Positions 20,306 through 29,145 of a stretch of DNA of 64,000 nt are shown here, piece by piece (within the stretch, counting starts at the first letter, position 1; each line of letters begins with the position of its first letter). Origin of the DNA: Inquilinus sp. Marseille-Q2685 (GTDB lineage Bacteria > Pseudomonadota > Alphaproteobacteria > DSM-16000 > Inquilinaceae); the NCBI RefSeq assembly GCF_916619195.1, contig NZ_CAKAKL010000006.1, positions 124,001 through 188,000 on the forward strand, in the 5' to 3' direction. The notes beneath the pieces are model-generated. The model searched no databases. It worked only from the letters and a program-made list of their open reading frames with translations, and was not told the DNA's origin. The translations under genes were made by a program, and so were the position numbers.

Positions 20306-21765
20306 GCAAGACCGCCCAGACCTTCGCCCCCGAGCAGTTCCGCGACGCGGCCGAGGCGGTGGCCCGGCTGCACGCGATCTACGACGCCAACACCGGCCTG
20401 CTGCGTGACGCCTTCCGCGCCTATTCCCGCGGCGAGGAGCCGGCGAGGCGGGTGCGCGCCTGCTATCCCTACCTCACGGTCCGGGTGGAGGATTTCAGCC
20501 GGGCCGACACGCGCCTGTCCTACGGCTTCGTCGACCGGCCGGGCACCTTCTCCACCACCATCACCCGGCCGTCGCTGTTCCACCGCTACCTGACCGAGCA
20601 GATCGGCCAGCTGATCCACAATCACCACGTCCCGGTCGAGGTCGGGGTCAGCGACACGCCGATCCCGATCCATTTCGCCTTCCCCGACGGCATGCATGTC
20701 GAGGGCGACCTGACCCGCGAGCGCATGCTGCACATGCGGGCGGTGTTCGACCTGCCGGACCTGGCGATGATGGACGACAGCATCGTCAACGGCACTGCCG
20801 TGATCCCGCCGGACGAGCCGCACCCGCTGGCCCTGTTCACGGCGCCGCGGGCGGATTATTCGCTGTTCCGGCTGAAGCACTACACCGCCACCGGCTGCGA
20901 GCACTTCCAGAACTTCGTCCTGTTCACGAACTACCAATTCTACATCGACGAGTTCATCCGCATCGCTTATGAGCTGATGCAGGGTGACGGTGGCGGCTAC
21001 GACGCCTTCATCGAGCCGGGCGACCGCGTCACCATGCCCGGCGGGCGGGCCCGCGGCACCCCGGCGGCGCGGCTGCCGCAGATGCCGGCCTACCACCTGA
21101 CCCGGCCGGACCATTCCGGCATCACCATGGTCAACATCGGCGTCGGCCCGTCCAACGCCAAGACCATCACCGACCACATCGCGGTGCTGCGGCCGCATGC
21201 CTGGATCATGCTGGGCCATTGCGCCGGCCTCAGGAACACCCAGAAGCTGGGCGACTACGTCCTGGCCCACGGCTATGTCCGCGAGGATCATGTGCTGGAC
21301 GCCGACCTGCCGGTCTGGGTGCCGGTGCCGGCCCTGGCCGAGATCCAGGTGGCGCTGGAGCGCGCGGTCGGCGAGATCACCGGCCTTTCCGGCTACGGAC
21401 TGAAGAGCGTGATGCGCACCGGCACGGTCGCCACCATCGACAACCGCAACTGGGAGCTGCGCGACTATCGCGAGCCGGTGCAGCGCTTCAGCCAGAGCCG
21501 CGCCATCGCGCTGGACATGGAGAGCGCGACCATCGCCGCCAACGGCTTCCGCTTCCGGGTGCCCTACGGCACGCTGCTCTGCGTCTCCGACAAGCCGCTG
21601 CACGGCGAGCTGAAGCTGCCCGGCATGGCCGACGCCTTCTACAAGCAGCAGGTCGGTCAGCACCTGCAGATCGGCATCCGCGCCATGGAGCGGCTGCGCG
21701 AGCTGGGCCTGGAGCAGCTGCACAGCCGCAAGCTGCGCAGCTTCGCCGAAGTGGCGTTCCAGTAG
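20302..21765 (+). CDS. amn: AMP nucleosidase
   Basis: A 487-residue AMP nucleosidase that hydrolyses AMP to adenine and ribose 5-phosphate. The N-terminal cap domain contains YPYLTVRVEDFSRADTRLSYGFV and TTTITRP, and the phosphorylase-fold catalytic half has FVLFTNYQFYIDEF, GVGPSNAKTITDH and AIALDMESATIAANGFRFRVPYGTLLCVSDKPLHGE. The ESATIAANG and VSDKPLHG motifs are diagnostic. It starts inside the ftsY stop (ATGA), so expression is probably coupled to ftsY. The reaction would adjust the cytoplasmic AMP level. Confidence 0.95.
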
Positions 21766-21769
21766 GCCG

Positions 21770-23614
21770 ATGCCGGAGGACAGCCGCACCGCATCCCACA
21801 TGGATCGGCCGAAGATCGGGGTCGGCGCCGTGGTCTGGCGCGACGACAGGCTGCTGCTGATCCAGCGCGGCAAGGCGCCCCAGGCCGGGCAGTGGAGCAT
21901 CCCCGGCGGCAGCCAGGAGCTGGGCGAGACCCTGTTCGAGGCGGCGCTGCGCGAGACCCGCGAGGAGGCCGGGGTCGAGGCCGAGGCCATCGGCATCGTC
22001 ACCGCGGTCGATTCGATCCACCGCGACGCCGAGGGCGGGGTCGAGTGGCACTACACCATCATCGACGTCGAGGCCGAGTGGCGGTCGGGCGAGCCGGTGG
22101 CCGGCGACGACGCCGCCCAGGCGCGCTGGGCGACGCTGGAGGAGGCCGACAACCTGATCGAATGGCCGGAGCTGCGGCGGGTGCTGCACCTGTCGGCCCG
22201 GCAGCGGGCGCAGCGCCGGCGCGGCCCCGGGCCGGTGCGGCTGAAGCCGCGGCCGGACCTGATGCGGCTGATGCGCACGCCCCTGGGCCGGCTGGTGGCG
22301 CGGCCCTGGTTCGACGGCATGTCGCTGGCCCTGCTGCGCGGCTGGTTCCTGCCGGCCTCGCGCAGCCTGGCCGCGGCCATCGTTTCCGACGGCGACCTGC
22401 GCCGCTTCTGCGCCGAGCTGGCGATCCCGCCCGACGCGCTGGGCAAGCGGCCGGTCTGGCTGGGTCGGACCCTGCGCGACGTCGCCCGCCTGGCCGAGCA
22501 GCACCGCCAGGCCGAGGCGGAGTGGCAGCGCCTGCTGTTCTCCACCACCGCGCCCCTGGCCGATGCGGTGGCGGCGGAGGAGGCGCGCCTCGATGCCGCC
22601 TCGGCCCTGACCACCAGCCGGCTGCGCTTCGCGCTGTTCGGCAACAACCGCAAGATCCCGGCCTGCCGCTGGGCGATCCCGACCGAGGACGAGGTCGAGG
22701 CCCGGCACGGCGCCCGGCTGGCCGATCCGGAGAACGCCTACCGGCTGCCCGAGCGGATGCCGGCCGTCGCCGAGACCCGGCGGCTGCCGAGCGAGCTGGG
22801 CACCGACCACTGGCTGACCTTCCCGACGCCCGACCCGGCGGCGGAGAGCCCGTGCTGGGCCCGGGTGTTCACCCCGAGCGACGCGGTCGACCCGCCGACG
22901 GTGATCCACCTGCACGGCGTCTGCATGGAGCCGGACCATCTGCGCGGGCCGCTGAGCGAGATCGAATCCCTGGTCCGCCGCGGCCTCCGCGTGGTGCTGG
23001 TGGAGGCGCCCTGGCACGGGAGGCGCAAGCGGCCGGGCACCTATGCCGGCGAGCCGATGGTGGCGTCGACGCCGCTCGGCGCGCTGGACCACCTGTCGGC
23101 GGCGGTGCGCGAGGTCGGCATCCTGACCCGCTGGGCCCGGCAGACCAGCCGCGGCACGGTGGGCTGGAGCGGCATCAGCTTCGGCGCCCTGACGGCGCAG
23201 CTGGCCGCCGCCCATTGCGGCGGCTGGCCGGCCGCCTGCCGGCCGGACGCGCTGCTGCTGTTCACCACGTCCGAGGGAATCGAGGAGATCGCGCTCGGCG
23301 GCTCCTTCGCCCGCGCCTTCGGTCTGGACCGCGCCCTGACCGCGGCCGGCTGGACCGAGACGGCGCTGAGCCGCTGGCGCCCGCTGACCGATCCGGTCGA
23401 GCGGCCGCAGATGGACACCGGCAACGTCTTCATGGTGCTGGGCAGCAAGGACGACGTCACCCCCTTCGCCGGCGGCCAGGCGATCGCCCGGCGCTGGGGC
23501 GTGCCCGAGGCCCAGGTCCACATCCGGCCGCAGGGCCATTTCTCGGTGCCGGCCGGGCTGATGGTCGACGGCGCGCCGATCGCCGATTTCGCCGAGAGGC
23601 TGCTGTCGCTATGA
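21770..23614 (+). CDS. NUDIX hydrolase fused to an alpha/beta hydrolase
   Basis: A 614-residue two-domain protein. Residues 16-145 form an ADP-sugar-type NUDIX domain with a fully canonical box at residues 47-69 (G-x5-E-x7-REx2EExGV). Residues about 345-614 form an alpha/beta hydrolase with HLHGVCMEPDH (oxyanion region), the nucleophile elbow G468-I-S470-F-G472, an acidic residue at GSKDD (560s) and His590 in PQGHFS. Residues 160-340 are linker and helical. No frameshift separates the two, but a merge of two once-separate genes is plausible. It starts four bases after amn and overlaps the SDR. Substrates are unknown. Confidence 0.78.
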   Translation: MPEDSRTASHMDRPKIGVGAVVWRDDRLLLIQRGKAPQAGQWSIPGGSQELGETLFEAALRETREEAGVEAEAIGIVTAVDSIHRDAEGGVEWHYTIIDVEAEWRSGEPVAGDDAAQARWATLEEADNLIEWPELRRVLHLSARQRAQRRRGPGPVRLKPRPDLMRLMRTPLGRLVARPWFDGMSLALLRGWFLPASRSLAAAIVSDGDLRRFCAELAIPPDALGKRPVWLGRTLRDVARLAEQHRQAEAEWQRLLFSTTAPLADAVAAEEARLDAASALTTSRLRFALFGNNRKIPACRWAIPTEDEVEARHGARLADPENAYRLPERMPAVAETRRLPSELGTDHWLTFPTPDPAAESPCWARVFTPSDAVDPPTVIHLHGVCMEPDHLRGPLSEIESLVRRGLRVVLVEAPWHGRRKRPGTYAGEPMVASTPLGALDHLSAAVREVGILTRWARQTSRGTVGWSGISFGALTAQLAAAHCGGWPAACRPDALLLFTTSEGIEEIALGGSFARAFGLDRALTAAGWTETALSRWRPLTDPVERPQMDTGNVFMVLGSKDDVTPFAGGQAIARRWGVPEAQVHIRPQGHFSVPAGLMVDGAPIADFAERLLSL

Positions 23615-24336
23615 GCCTCCTGATCGTCACCGGCGGCGGCCGCGGCATCGGCGCCGCCATCGCCCGCCGGGCGGCGCGGGACGGCTGGGCGGTCTGCGTC
23701 AACTATCGCGCCGACGCCGCCGCGGCCGAGGCGGTGGTCGCGGAGATCGCCGGCGCCGGCGGCCGGGCGGTCGCCCTGCCCGCCGACGTATCGCGCGAGG
23801 ACGAGATCCGGGCGCTGTTCGACCGGGCCGAGGCCGCCTTCGGGCCGGTGCAGGGGCTGGTCAACAACGCCGGCATCACCGGCCGCAACGGCGTTCTGGC
23901 GGATCTGGAGGCCGAGACGTTGCGCCGGGTGGTCGACGTCAACCTGGTCGGCCCGATCCTGTGCGCGCGGGAGGCGGTGCGCCGCTTTCGCGCCGCCGGG
24001 ACGAAGGGCGCGATCGTCAGCCTGTCCTCGATCGCGGCGCAGACTGGCAGCCCGGGCGAATACGTCCACTATGCCGCGACCAAGGGCGCGATCGAGAGCT
24101 TCACCATCGGCCTGGGCCGCGAGCTGGCGGCCGAGGGCATCCGGGTCAACGCCGTGTCGCCGGGCATGATCCGCACCGAGATCCATGCGCCGGGACGGCT
24201 GGAGCGGGTGACGGCGCGGATCCCCGCCGGCCGGCCGGGCGAGCCGGAGGAGATCGCCGAGGCGGTGGCCTGGCTGCTGTCGGACGCCGCGCGCTATGCC
24301 ACCGCCACGGTGCTGAAGGTAGCGGGCGGCGTCTGA
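23611..24336 (+). CDS. SDR family oxidoreductase (FabG-like)
   Basis: A 241-residue classical short-chain dehydrogenase. The cofactor motif TGGGRGIGAAIA is at residues 7-18, NNAG marks strand 4, and the catalytic set is Ser (SLSSIAAQ) with Y-A-A-T-K. The C-terminal PGMIRTEIHAP and AEAVAWLLSDAARYATATVL follow the FabG pattern. It overlaps the NUDIX-hydrolase fusion by four bases (ATGA) and ends the ftsY-amn-fusion-SDR unit. The natural substrate is unknown. Seen: motifs and overlap. Inferred: cotranscription. Confidence 0.88.
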   Translation: MSLLIVTGGGRGIGAAIARRAARDGWAVCVNYRADAAAAEAVVAEIAGAGGRAVALPADVSREDEIRALFDRAEAAFGPVQGLVNNAGITGRNGVLADLEAETLRRVVDVNLVGPILCAREAVRRFRAAGTKGAIVSLSSIAAQTGSPGEYVHYAATKGAIESFTIGLGRELAAEGIRVNAVSPGMIRTEIHAPGRLERVTARIPAGRPGEPEEIAEAVAWLLSDAARYATATVLKVAGGV

Positions 24337-24391
24337 CGTCGCCTCGCGCCGGCCAAGATTTCGCCGCCAGCCCTGGGCAGGATCGACACCT

Positions 24392-24429
24392 GTCCGATCG
24401 GGCCCTGATCTGATACTGGACGATCGGAC
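24392..24429. promoter_or_regulatory. Inverted repeat GTCCGATCG-N20-CGATCGGAC
   Basis: Nine-base arms at 24392-24400 and 24421-24429 flank a 20-base spacer, about 42 bases upstream of the following start codon. The same half-site forms the compact palindrome at 6375-6388. This may be an operator, but the motif is short and partly self-complementary. Confidence 0.35.
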
Positions 24430-24470
24430 GGAGATGATTCCCACGGTCGCGGCGTGGCGAGGGAGGAACG

Positions 24471-26708
24471 ATGATCCGGCGCGGTTTGCTTCCGATGGTG
24501 CTGCTGCTCGGCGGCGTCGGCATCCAGGCGGCCCAGGCGAGCGGCGATTTCGGCTGCTCGGTGATGTGGTCGCTGAAGCAGGACGGGCTCGACGGCTGCA
24601 ACAACCTGCCCTTCCTCACCCCTGCCAACGACAGCCGGGTCAATCTGCGCCTGCTGCGGGCCGACCAGGGGCTGGCGCCGATCCCGGACGGCCCGCCGTC
24701 GGAATACGACCGCGAGATGGGCTATGCGCTGGTGCCGTTCCCGCTCGAGCGGCTGGCCCCGCAGGAGGAGACGCCGGCGGAGGCGCCCGCCGGCGGCGCC
24801 GAAAGCGGCGGCGCGGCCGTGGTCGAGACCCCGCCCGCCGCCGATCCCGACCGGACGGCGGTGGCGGAGCTGGCCCAGAAAATCGGCGTGCCGCCCGAGG
24901 CCGTGTCCTCCGCCGCCGCGGACAGCAGCGCCAACCTGTTCGCCACCGGCGAGGGCAGCCGCTGCGCCAGCAACGACGATGCGGCGGCGCGGGCCTTCCT
25001 GCAGCAGCTGGTCGGCAGCGTCGAGCTGCCCGCGTCCGAGCGCTTGTCCCTGGCCCGCGCGCGCCTGGCCATGCTGGGCAACTGCAGCTGGGACGAGGCG
25101 AAGCGGGCCGGCCTGGTGCCCGCCGATATGCAGTCGGCCCCGGGCAAGCAGTTCGCCGGCTATCTGCGCGGCGCGGTCGCCTTCTATGCCGGCGACTTCC
25201 CGCAGGCGACCGAGGCGTTCAAGGCGCTGGAGGGCAGCGGTCAGCCCTGGCTCGAGGAGACGGCGCGCTACATGGAAGCGCGCACCCTGTTGAACCAGGC
25301 ACAGCAGAACGCCTTCGACGAGATGGGCTATCCCAAGCTGGAGAATGTCGACCGCACCGTTCTGGCGGATTCGGAGAAGGCGTTCGAGGCCTATCTCCAG
25401 GCCTATCCGAACGGCCTGTACACCGCCTCGGCCCGCGGCCTGTTGCGCCGGATCTACTGGCTGGGCAACGATCCGACCCGGCTGGCCGCCGCCTATGCCG
25501 AGCTGCTAGGCAAGACCCCGGCCGACGCCGACGCGCTGCAGGCGCTGGTGCAGGAGACCGACAACAAGCTGCTGGTGCCGATGCGCAGCGCCGATGTCAC
25601 CGACCCGACGCTGCTGGCGGTGATGGACCTGATGATGCTGCGCGACAAGGGCATCGACGTCCGTGGCGACGGCGGCCCGATCATGGATCTGCAGGCGCTG
25701 GAGGAGCAGAAGCCGCGTTTCGCCGACCGGCCGGAGCTGCACGCCTACCTCGTCGCCGTCTATCAGTTCTACGTCGCCCAGTCCCCGGACGAGACGCTGA
25801 AGAGCCTGCCGGACACGGTGCCGGCCGGCCCGATGAGCAATCTCGAGTTCAGCCGCCAGACGCTGCGCGGCTTCGCGCTCGAGGCCAAGGGCGACTGGGC
25901 CGGGGCGCAGGCGCTGTGGCTGCAGCTGATCCCGCTGGCCAGGCCGCTGCAGCGCGCCCAGCTGGAGCTGGCGCTGGCCATGAATTACGAGCGCAGCGGC
26001 AAGCTGGCGGCGGTGTTCGAGCCGGGATCGCCGATCAAGACGCCGGAGATCCGCCGGATCCTGCTGCGCAACCTGGCCGGGCAGGCGCTGCTGCGCCAGC
26101 AGGCCAAGGCGGCGGACGCGACGGAGGAAGAGCGCCGCACCGCCCTGTTCACGCTGCTGTACAAGGACCTGATGCGCGGCCACTACCACGGCTTCGGCAC
26201 CGATCTGGCGCTGCTGCCCGACCCGCTGCCGGAGGACCCGTCCGTGCCCTGGGACCAGTCCCTGACCCTGTTCCATTGGGACGGCGCCTCGGCCGAATCC
26301 GACTACACCTGCCCGTCGATCCGCGAGATCGCGGCGACGCTGCAGCGCGATGCCGGCAATCCGCAGGGGCTGAACTGCCTGGGCGAGTTCATCCTGCGCA
26401 ACGGCCTGGACTTCTACGCCCTGGACAGCCAGCCGGACGACACGCAGCTGGGCGGCACCGCCACCCAGTTCCCGGGCAAGCCCTATTCCCGGCTGGACGG
26501 CTACATGCATGTGATGGCCGACAGCAAGGCCGGCCGCAACGACCGCGCCTATGCCCTATACCGCGCCATCAACTGCTTCGCGCCGAGCCAGAACAACGGC
26601 TGCGGCCACCAGGAGATCCCGCAGAACCAGCGCAAGCAGTGGTTCCAGACGCTGAAGTCGCGCTACGGCAACACGGTCTGGGCGAAGACCCTGAAATACT
26701 ATTGGTGA
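24471..26708 (+). CDS. Exported alpha-solenoid protein of unknown function
   Basis: A 745-residue protein that begins with a signal peptide (residues 1-24, cleavage after AQAS likely), so it should be periplasmic or membrane-bound. The mature N-terminus holds GCSVMWSLKQDGLDGCNNLPFL. A Pro/Glu-rich linker near residues 95-115 is followed by long Ala/Leu-rich helical pairs consistent with TPR-like repeats (for example AVAFYAGDFPQATEAFKALEG). The last 200 residues include cysteines (SDYTCPSIREIA, LNCLGEF, NCFAPSQNNGCGH). I do not recognise the family. It is paired with a DUF3142 gene three bases downstream. Confidence 0.7.
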   Translation: MIRRGLLPMVLLLGGVGIQAAQASGDFGCSVMWSLKQDGLDGCNNLPFLTPANDSRVNLRLLRADQGLAPIPDGPPSEYDREMGYALVPFPLERLAPQEETPAEAPAGGAESGGAAVVETPPAADPDRTAVAELAQKIGVPPEAVSSAAADSSANLFATGEGSRCASNDDAAARAFLQQLVGSVELPASERLSLARARLAMLGNCSWDEAKRAGLVPADMQSAPGKQFAGYLRGAVAFYAGDFPQATEAFKALEGSGQPWLEETARYMEARTLLNQAQQNAFDEMGYPKLENVDRTVLADSEKAFEAYLQAYPNGLYTASARGLLRRIYWLGNDPTRLAAAYAELLGKTPADADALQALVQETDNKLLVPMRSADVTDPTLLAVMDLMMLRDKGIDVRGDGGPIMDLQALEEQKPRFADRPELHAYLVAVYQFYVAQSPDETLKSLPDTVPAGPMSNLEFSRQTLRGFALEAKGDWAGAQALWLQLIPLARPLQRAQLELALAMNYERSGKLAAVFEPGSPIKTPEIRRILLRNLAGQALLRQQAKAADATEEERRTALFTLLYKDLMRGHYHGFGTDLALLPDPLPEDPSVPWDQSLTLFHWDGASAESDYTCPSIREIAATLQRDAGNPQGLNCLGEFILRNGLDFYALDSQPDDTQLGGTATQFPGKPYSRLDGYMHVMADSKAGRNDRAYALYRAINCFAPSQNNGCGHQEIPQNQRKQWFQTLKSRYGNTVWAKTLKYYW

Positions 26709-26710
26709 CG

Positions 26711-27424
26711 ATGCGCGGCCTGGCGCTCCTGGCCGCGGTGCTGCTGCTGGCGGCACAGCCGGCCAGCGCCACGGTGGACGCGACGGAGCACGACGCCTTC
26801 TGGCTGTGGGCGGGGGTGCAGCCGCCGCCGGTGCTGGCCCAGGCCCGGACCCTCTACATCCTGCAGGGCCAGATCGATCCGCCGCCGCGCGGCGGCCCCG
26901 GCCCCGCCCGGATGATCGCCCAGGGCATCGCCGTGCCGCGGCTGCGCCAGGGCGAGGTCTGGCTGGCCTACCGCGCCCACACGCTGCGCTGGCCGCCGCA
27001 GATCCTGCCAACCATCCTGGCCCAGGCCCGGCGCTGGAAACAGGCCGGCAACCCGGTGATCGGCATCCAGATCGACTTCGACGCCCGCACCCGCCACCTG
27101 CAGGAATACGCGACCTTCCTGCGCGGGCTGCGGGCGCAGCTGCCGCCCGAATATCGGCTGAGCATCACAGGGCTGATGGACTGGGGCAGCAATGCCGACC
27201 CGGAGGCGATCAACCAGTTGCAGGGGGTGGTGGACGAGGTTGTGGTGCAGACCTATCAGGGGCGGCGCACGATCCCGAACTACCGCGCCTACCTGCCGCG
27301 CATCGCCCGGCTGACCCTGCCCTTCAGGATCGGGCTGGTGCAGGACGGCGAGTGGGAGGCGCCGGGCAGCCTGGCCGACAGCCCCTGGTTCCGCGGCTAT
27401 GTGGTCTTTCTCCTCAAACCCTGA
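26711..27424 (+). CDS. DUF3142 family exported protein
   Basis: A 237-residue protein with a signal peptide (LALLAAVLLLAAQPASA) followed by FWLWAGVQPPP. The later segments YILQGQI, VIGIQIDFDA, YRLSITGLMDWGSN, DEVVVQTYQGR and LPFRIGLVQDGEW look like a TIM-barrel glycoside-hydrolase-like fold and match what I recall of DUF3142. Acidic residues in QIDFDA and the Trp/Glu positions may form a site. Start: ATG at 26711, two bases after the previous stop; GTG at 26705 is an alternative. It is almost certainly cotranslated with the preceding gene. Confidence 0.72.
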   Translation: MRGLALLAAVLLLAAQPASATVDATEHDAFWLWAGVQPPPVLAQARTLYILQGQIDPPPRGGPGPARMIAQGIAVPRLRQGEVWLAYRAHTLRWPPQILPTILAQARRWKQAGNPVIGIQIDFDARTRHLQEYATFLRGLRAQLPPEYRLSITGLMDWGSNADPEAINQLQGVVDEVVVQTYQGRRTIPNYRAYLPRIARLTLPFRIGLVQDGEWEAPGSLADSPWFRGYVVFLLKP

Positions 27425-27434
27425 CTCTCATCCC

Positions 27435-27512
27435 TGTCATTGCCGGGCTTGACCCGGCAATCCAGAGAGCGTCGAGACCTTCTGGATGCCCGGGTCAAGC
27501 CCGGGCATGACA
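27435..27512. repeat. Inverted-repeat element, copy 1 (GTCAT...CCGGGCTTGACCCGG type)
   Basis: Two 31-base arms (27435-27465 and 27482-27512) are near-complements, each itself a palindrome around GGCTTGACC or its complement, with a 16-base spacer. The same arms recur at 37843-37931. It lies between two convergent genes and may act as a bidirectional terminator. Confidence 0.85.
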
Positions 27513-27523
27513 GCAAGGGGATT

Positions 27524-28012
27524 TCAGCCCTTTCGCGACTGCCGATAAGCGTCCAGGTCCAGCGTCATCTCCACCAGGTCCATGCCGGGGGCGAAGCCGT
27601 CCGGCACCTGCCGAGTCTGGACGAAGCCGTGGCGGGCGAAGAAGCCGCAGCTGTGCTGCGTCGTCTCGATCGCCACCGACCGGAAGGCCGGGTCGGCGGC
27701 GATGCGGGCGAGTCGTTCGGTCAGCAGCGCCGTGCCCAGCCCGGTCCGGTGCCGGTCGCCGCGCACCATGCCCCAGCACAGCACCGCGACCGAGGGATCG
27801 CCCTCGGCGGCCTCGTAGCCGCCGCAGCCCACCGCCCCCCCCGCCGCATCCTGCAGCACGAAATACGGGCCACTCAGCGCGTCGAGGAAGTCGATGAAAT
27901 CCTGCCGCTCCTGCGCCGCGAAGAAGCGCGGCACGTTGCTGTCGAAGAGGGCGAGGCCGAGGGCCCGGTCCTCCGGCCGCCACGGGCGGATACGAACACC
28001 GTCATCGGTCAT
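27524..28012 (-). CDS. GNAT family N-acetyltransferase
   Basis: A 162-residue acetyltransferase. The start VRIRPWRPEDRALGLALFD is a typical GNAT beginning. The acetyl-CoA loop reads RHRTGLGTALLTERL (R-x-x-G-x-G), and the C-terminal AIETTQHSCGFFARHGFVQ gives the FxxxGF ending of motif B. FFAAQERQDFIDFLDAL and GGYEAAEGDPSVAVLCWGMV fit strands 2-4. The substrate is unknown. It is convergent with the DUF3142 gene, separated by the inverted-repeat element, and divergent from the DUF218/TPR gene. Confidence 0.85.
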   Translation of the reverse strand: MTDDGVRIRPWRPEDRALGLALFDSNVPRFFAAQERQDFIDFLDALSGPYFVLQDAAGGAVGCGGYEAAEGDPSVAVLCWGMVRGDRHRTGLGTALLTERLARIAADPAFRSVAIETTQHSCGFFARHGFVQTRQVPDGFAPGMDLVEMTLDLDAYRQSRKG

Positions 28013-28066
28013 GGGCGATTCTCCGGGCCGCGAATCTAGCGTATGAACCGGCCACGGAGGGGCTTC

Positions 28067-29128
28067 ATGACACAGACACGCACGATCCGCCGCATCGCCT
28101 GCGGCCTGGCCCTGCTGGGCGCCCTGGCGGGACCGGCCCTGGCTTATGACGACGCCACCGAGGCCCGCATCCGGACCCTGGTCGAGACCGGCATGCAGTA
28201 CTACTGGTCCGGCGGCGACGTGAAGAAGGCCGAGGCGGAGGTGTTCAAGGGCATCACCCTGCACGGCCGCTACGACGTGGTCGAGCAGGCCTTCGCCGAG
28301 GCCTCGTCCCTGGCGCCGGAGCGGCTGGATTTCCGCTACGCCGTCGCCTCGACCCAGGTCATCCAGAAGAAGATCCCGGAGGCCGAGGCGACCTACCGGG
28401 AGATCACCCGGCACGACCCGCGCGCCACCGACGCCTATGCCTGGCTGGCGGCGCTGGCCCGGGTGCGCGGCGACGCCGACGCCGCGGCGCTGGCCGACAT
28501 CGCCCTGGCCGGGCTCGATCGCCCGCTGGCCGAGCGGTACCGCGCCCGCTTCGCCCGCACCGAGGCGATCCTGGCCGACCCGCCGACCACCGCGGTCCCG
28601 GCGCTGCCGGGCAGGCCGGTGATCCTGGTGCTGGGCTATGCCCTGGCCAAGGACGGCACCATGCAGCCGACGCTGCTGGACCGGCTGGACGTGGCGCTGA
28701 AGGCGGCGCAGGCCAACCCCACGGCCCGGCTGATCGTCACCGGCGGCCAGCCCCAGGCCGGGGTGACCGAGGCCGATCTGATGACCCGCTGGCTGGTGGA
28801 GAAGGGCGTGGACCGCGACCGCATCATCGGCGAGGACAAGGCCAAGGACACGGTCGGCAACGGGCTGAACGCGGCCTCGCTGATCAAGCGCCATGGCGGC
28901 GACGCCGTGATCCTGGTGACCAGCGCCAGCCATATGCGCCGCGCGCGGGTGGTGGTCGAGGAGGCGCTGGCCCAGTACGGGCTGACCCTCGCCGTGCTGC
29001 CGGCGATCGCGCTCGACGCGCCGTCGCTGGAGGAGGCGGCGAAGGTTGGCCCCGACGAGCGGCTGGTGGTTTATCGCGACCTGATGCGCACCTCCGGGCT
29101 GTGGGCCTATCCCGGCCTCCAACAGTAG
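28067..29128 (+). CDS. Exported TPR-DUF218 (YdcF/SanA-like) protein
   Basis: A 353-residue protein with a signal peptide (ending GPALAYDD near residue 28). Residues 30-170 are TPR-like (VEQAFAEASSLAPERLDFRYAVA, AEATYREITRHDPRATDAYAWLA). Residues 185-345 form a DUF218 domain: VILVLGYAL, RLIVTGGQ, NGLNAASLIKRHG and VTSASHMRRA. DUF218 proteins (YdcF, SanA) are linked to cell-envelope integrity or peptidoglycan traffic, but a reaction is not established. I chose the ATG at 28067 because GGAGG precedes it; the first ATG at 28043 lacks one. It is one of two DUF218 proteins in the window. Confidence 0.82.
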   Translation: MTQTRTIRRIACGLALLGALAGPALAYDDATEARIRTLVETGMQYYWSGGDVKKAEAEVFKGITLHGRYDVVEQAFAEASSLAPERLDFRYAVASTQVIQKKIPEAEATYREITRHDPRATDAYAWLAALARVRGDADAAALADIALAGLDRPLAERYRARFARTEAILADPPTTAVPALPGRPVILVLGYALAKDGTMQPTLLDRLDVALKAAQANPTARLIVTGGQPQAGVTEADLMTRWLVEKGVDRDRIIGEDKAKDTVGNGLNAASLIKRHGGDAVILVTSASHMRRARVVVEEALAQYGLTLAVLPAIALDAPSLEEAAKVGPDERLVVYRDLMRTSGLWAYPGLQQ

Positions 29129-29145
29129 GGCTGCAGCGAACGCCC

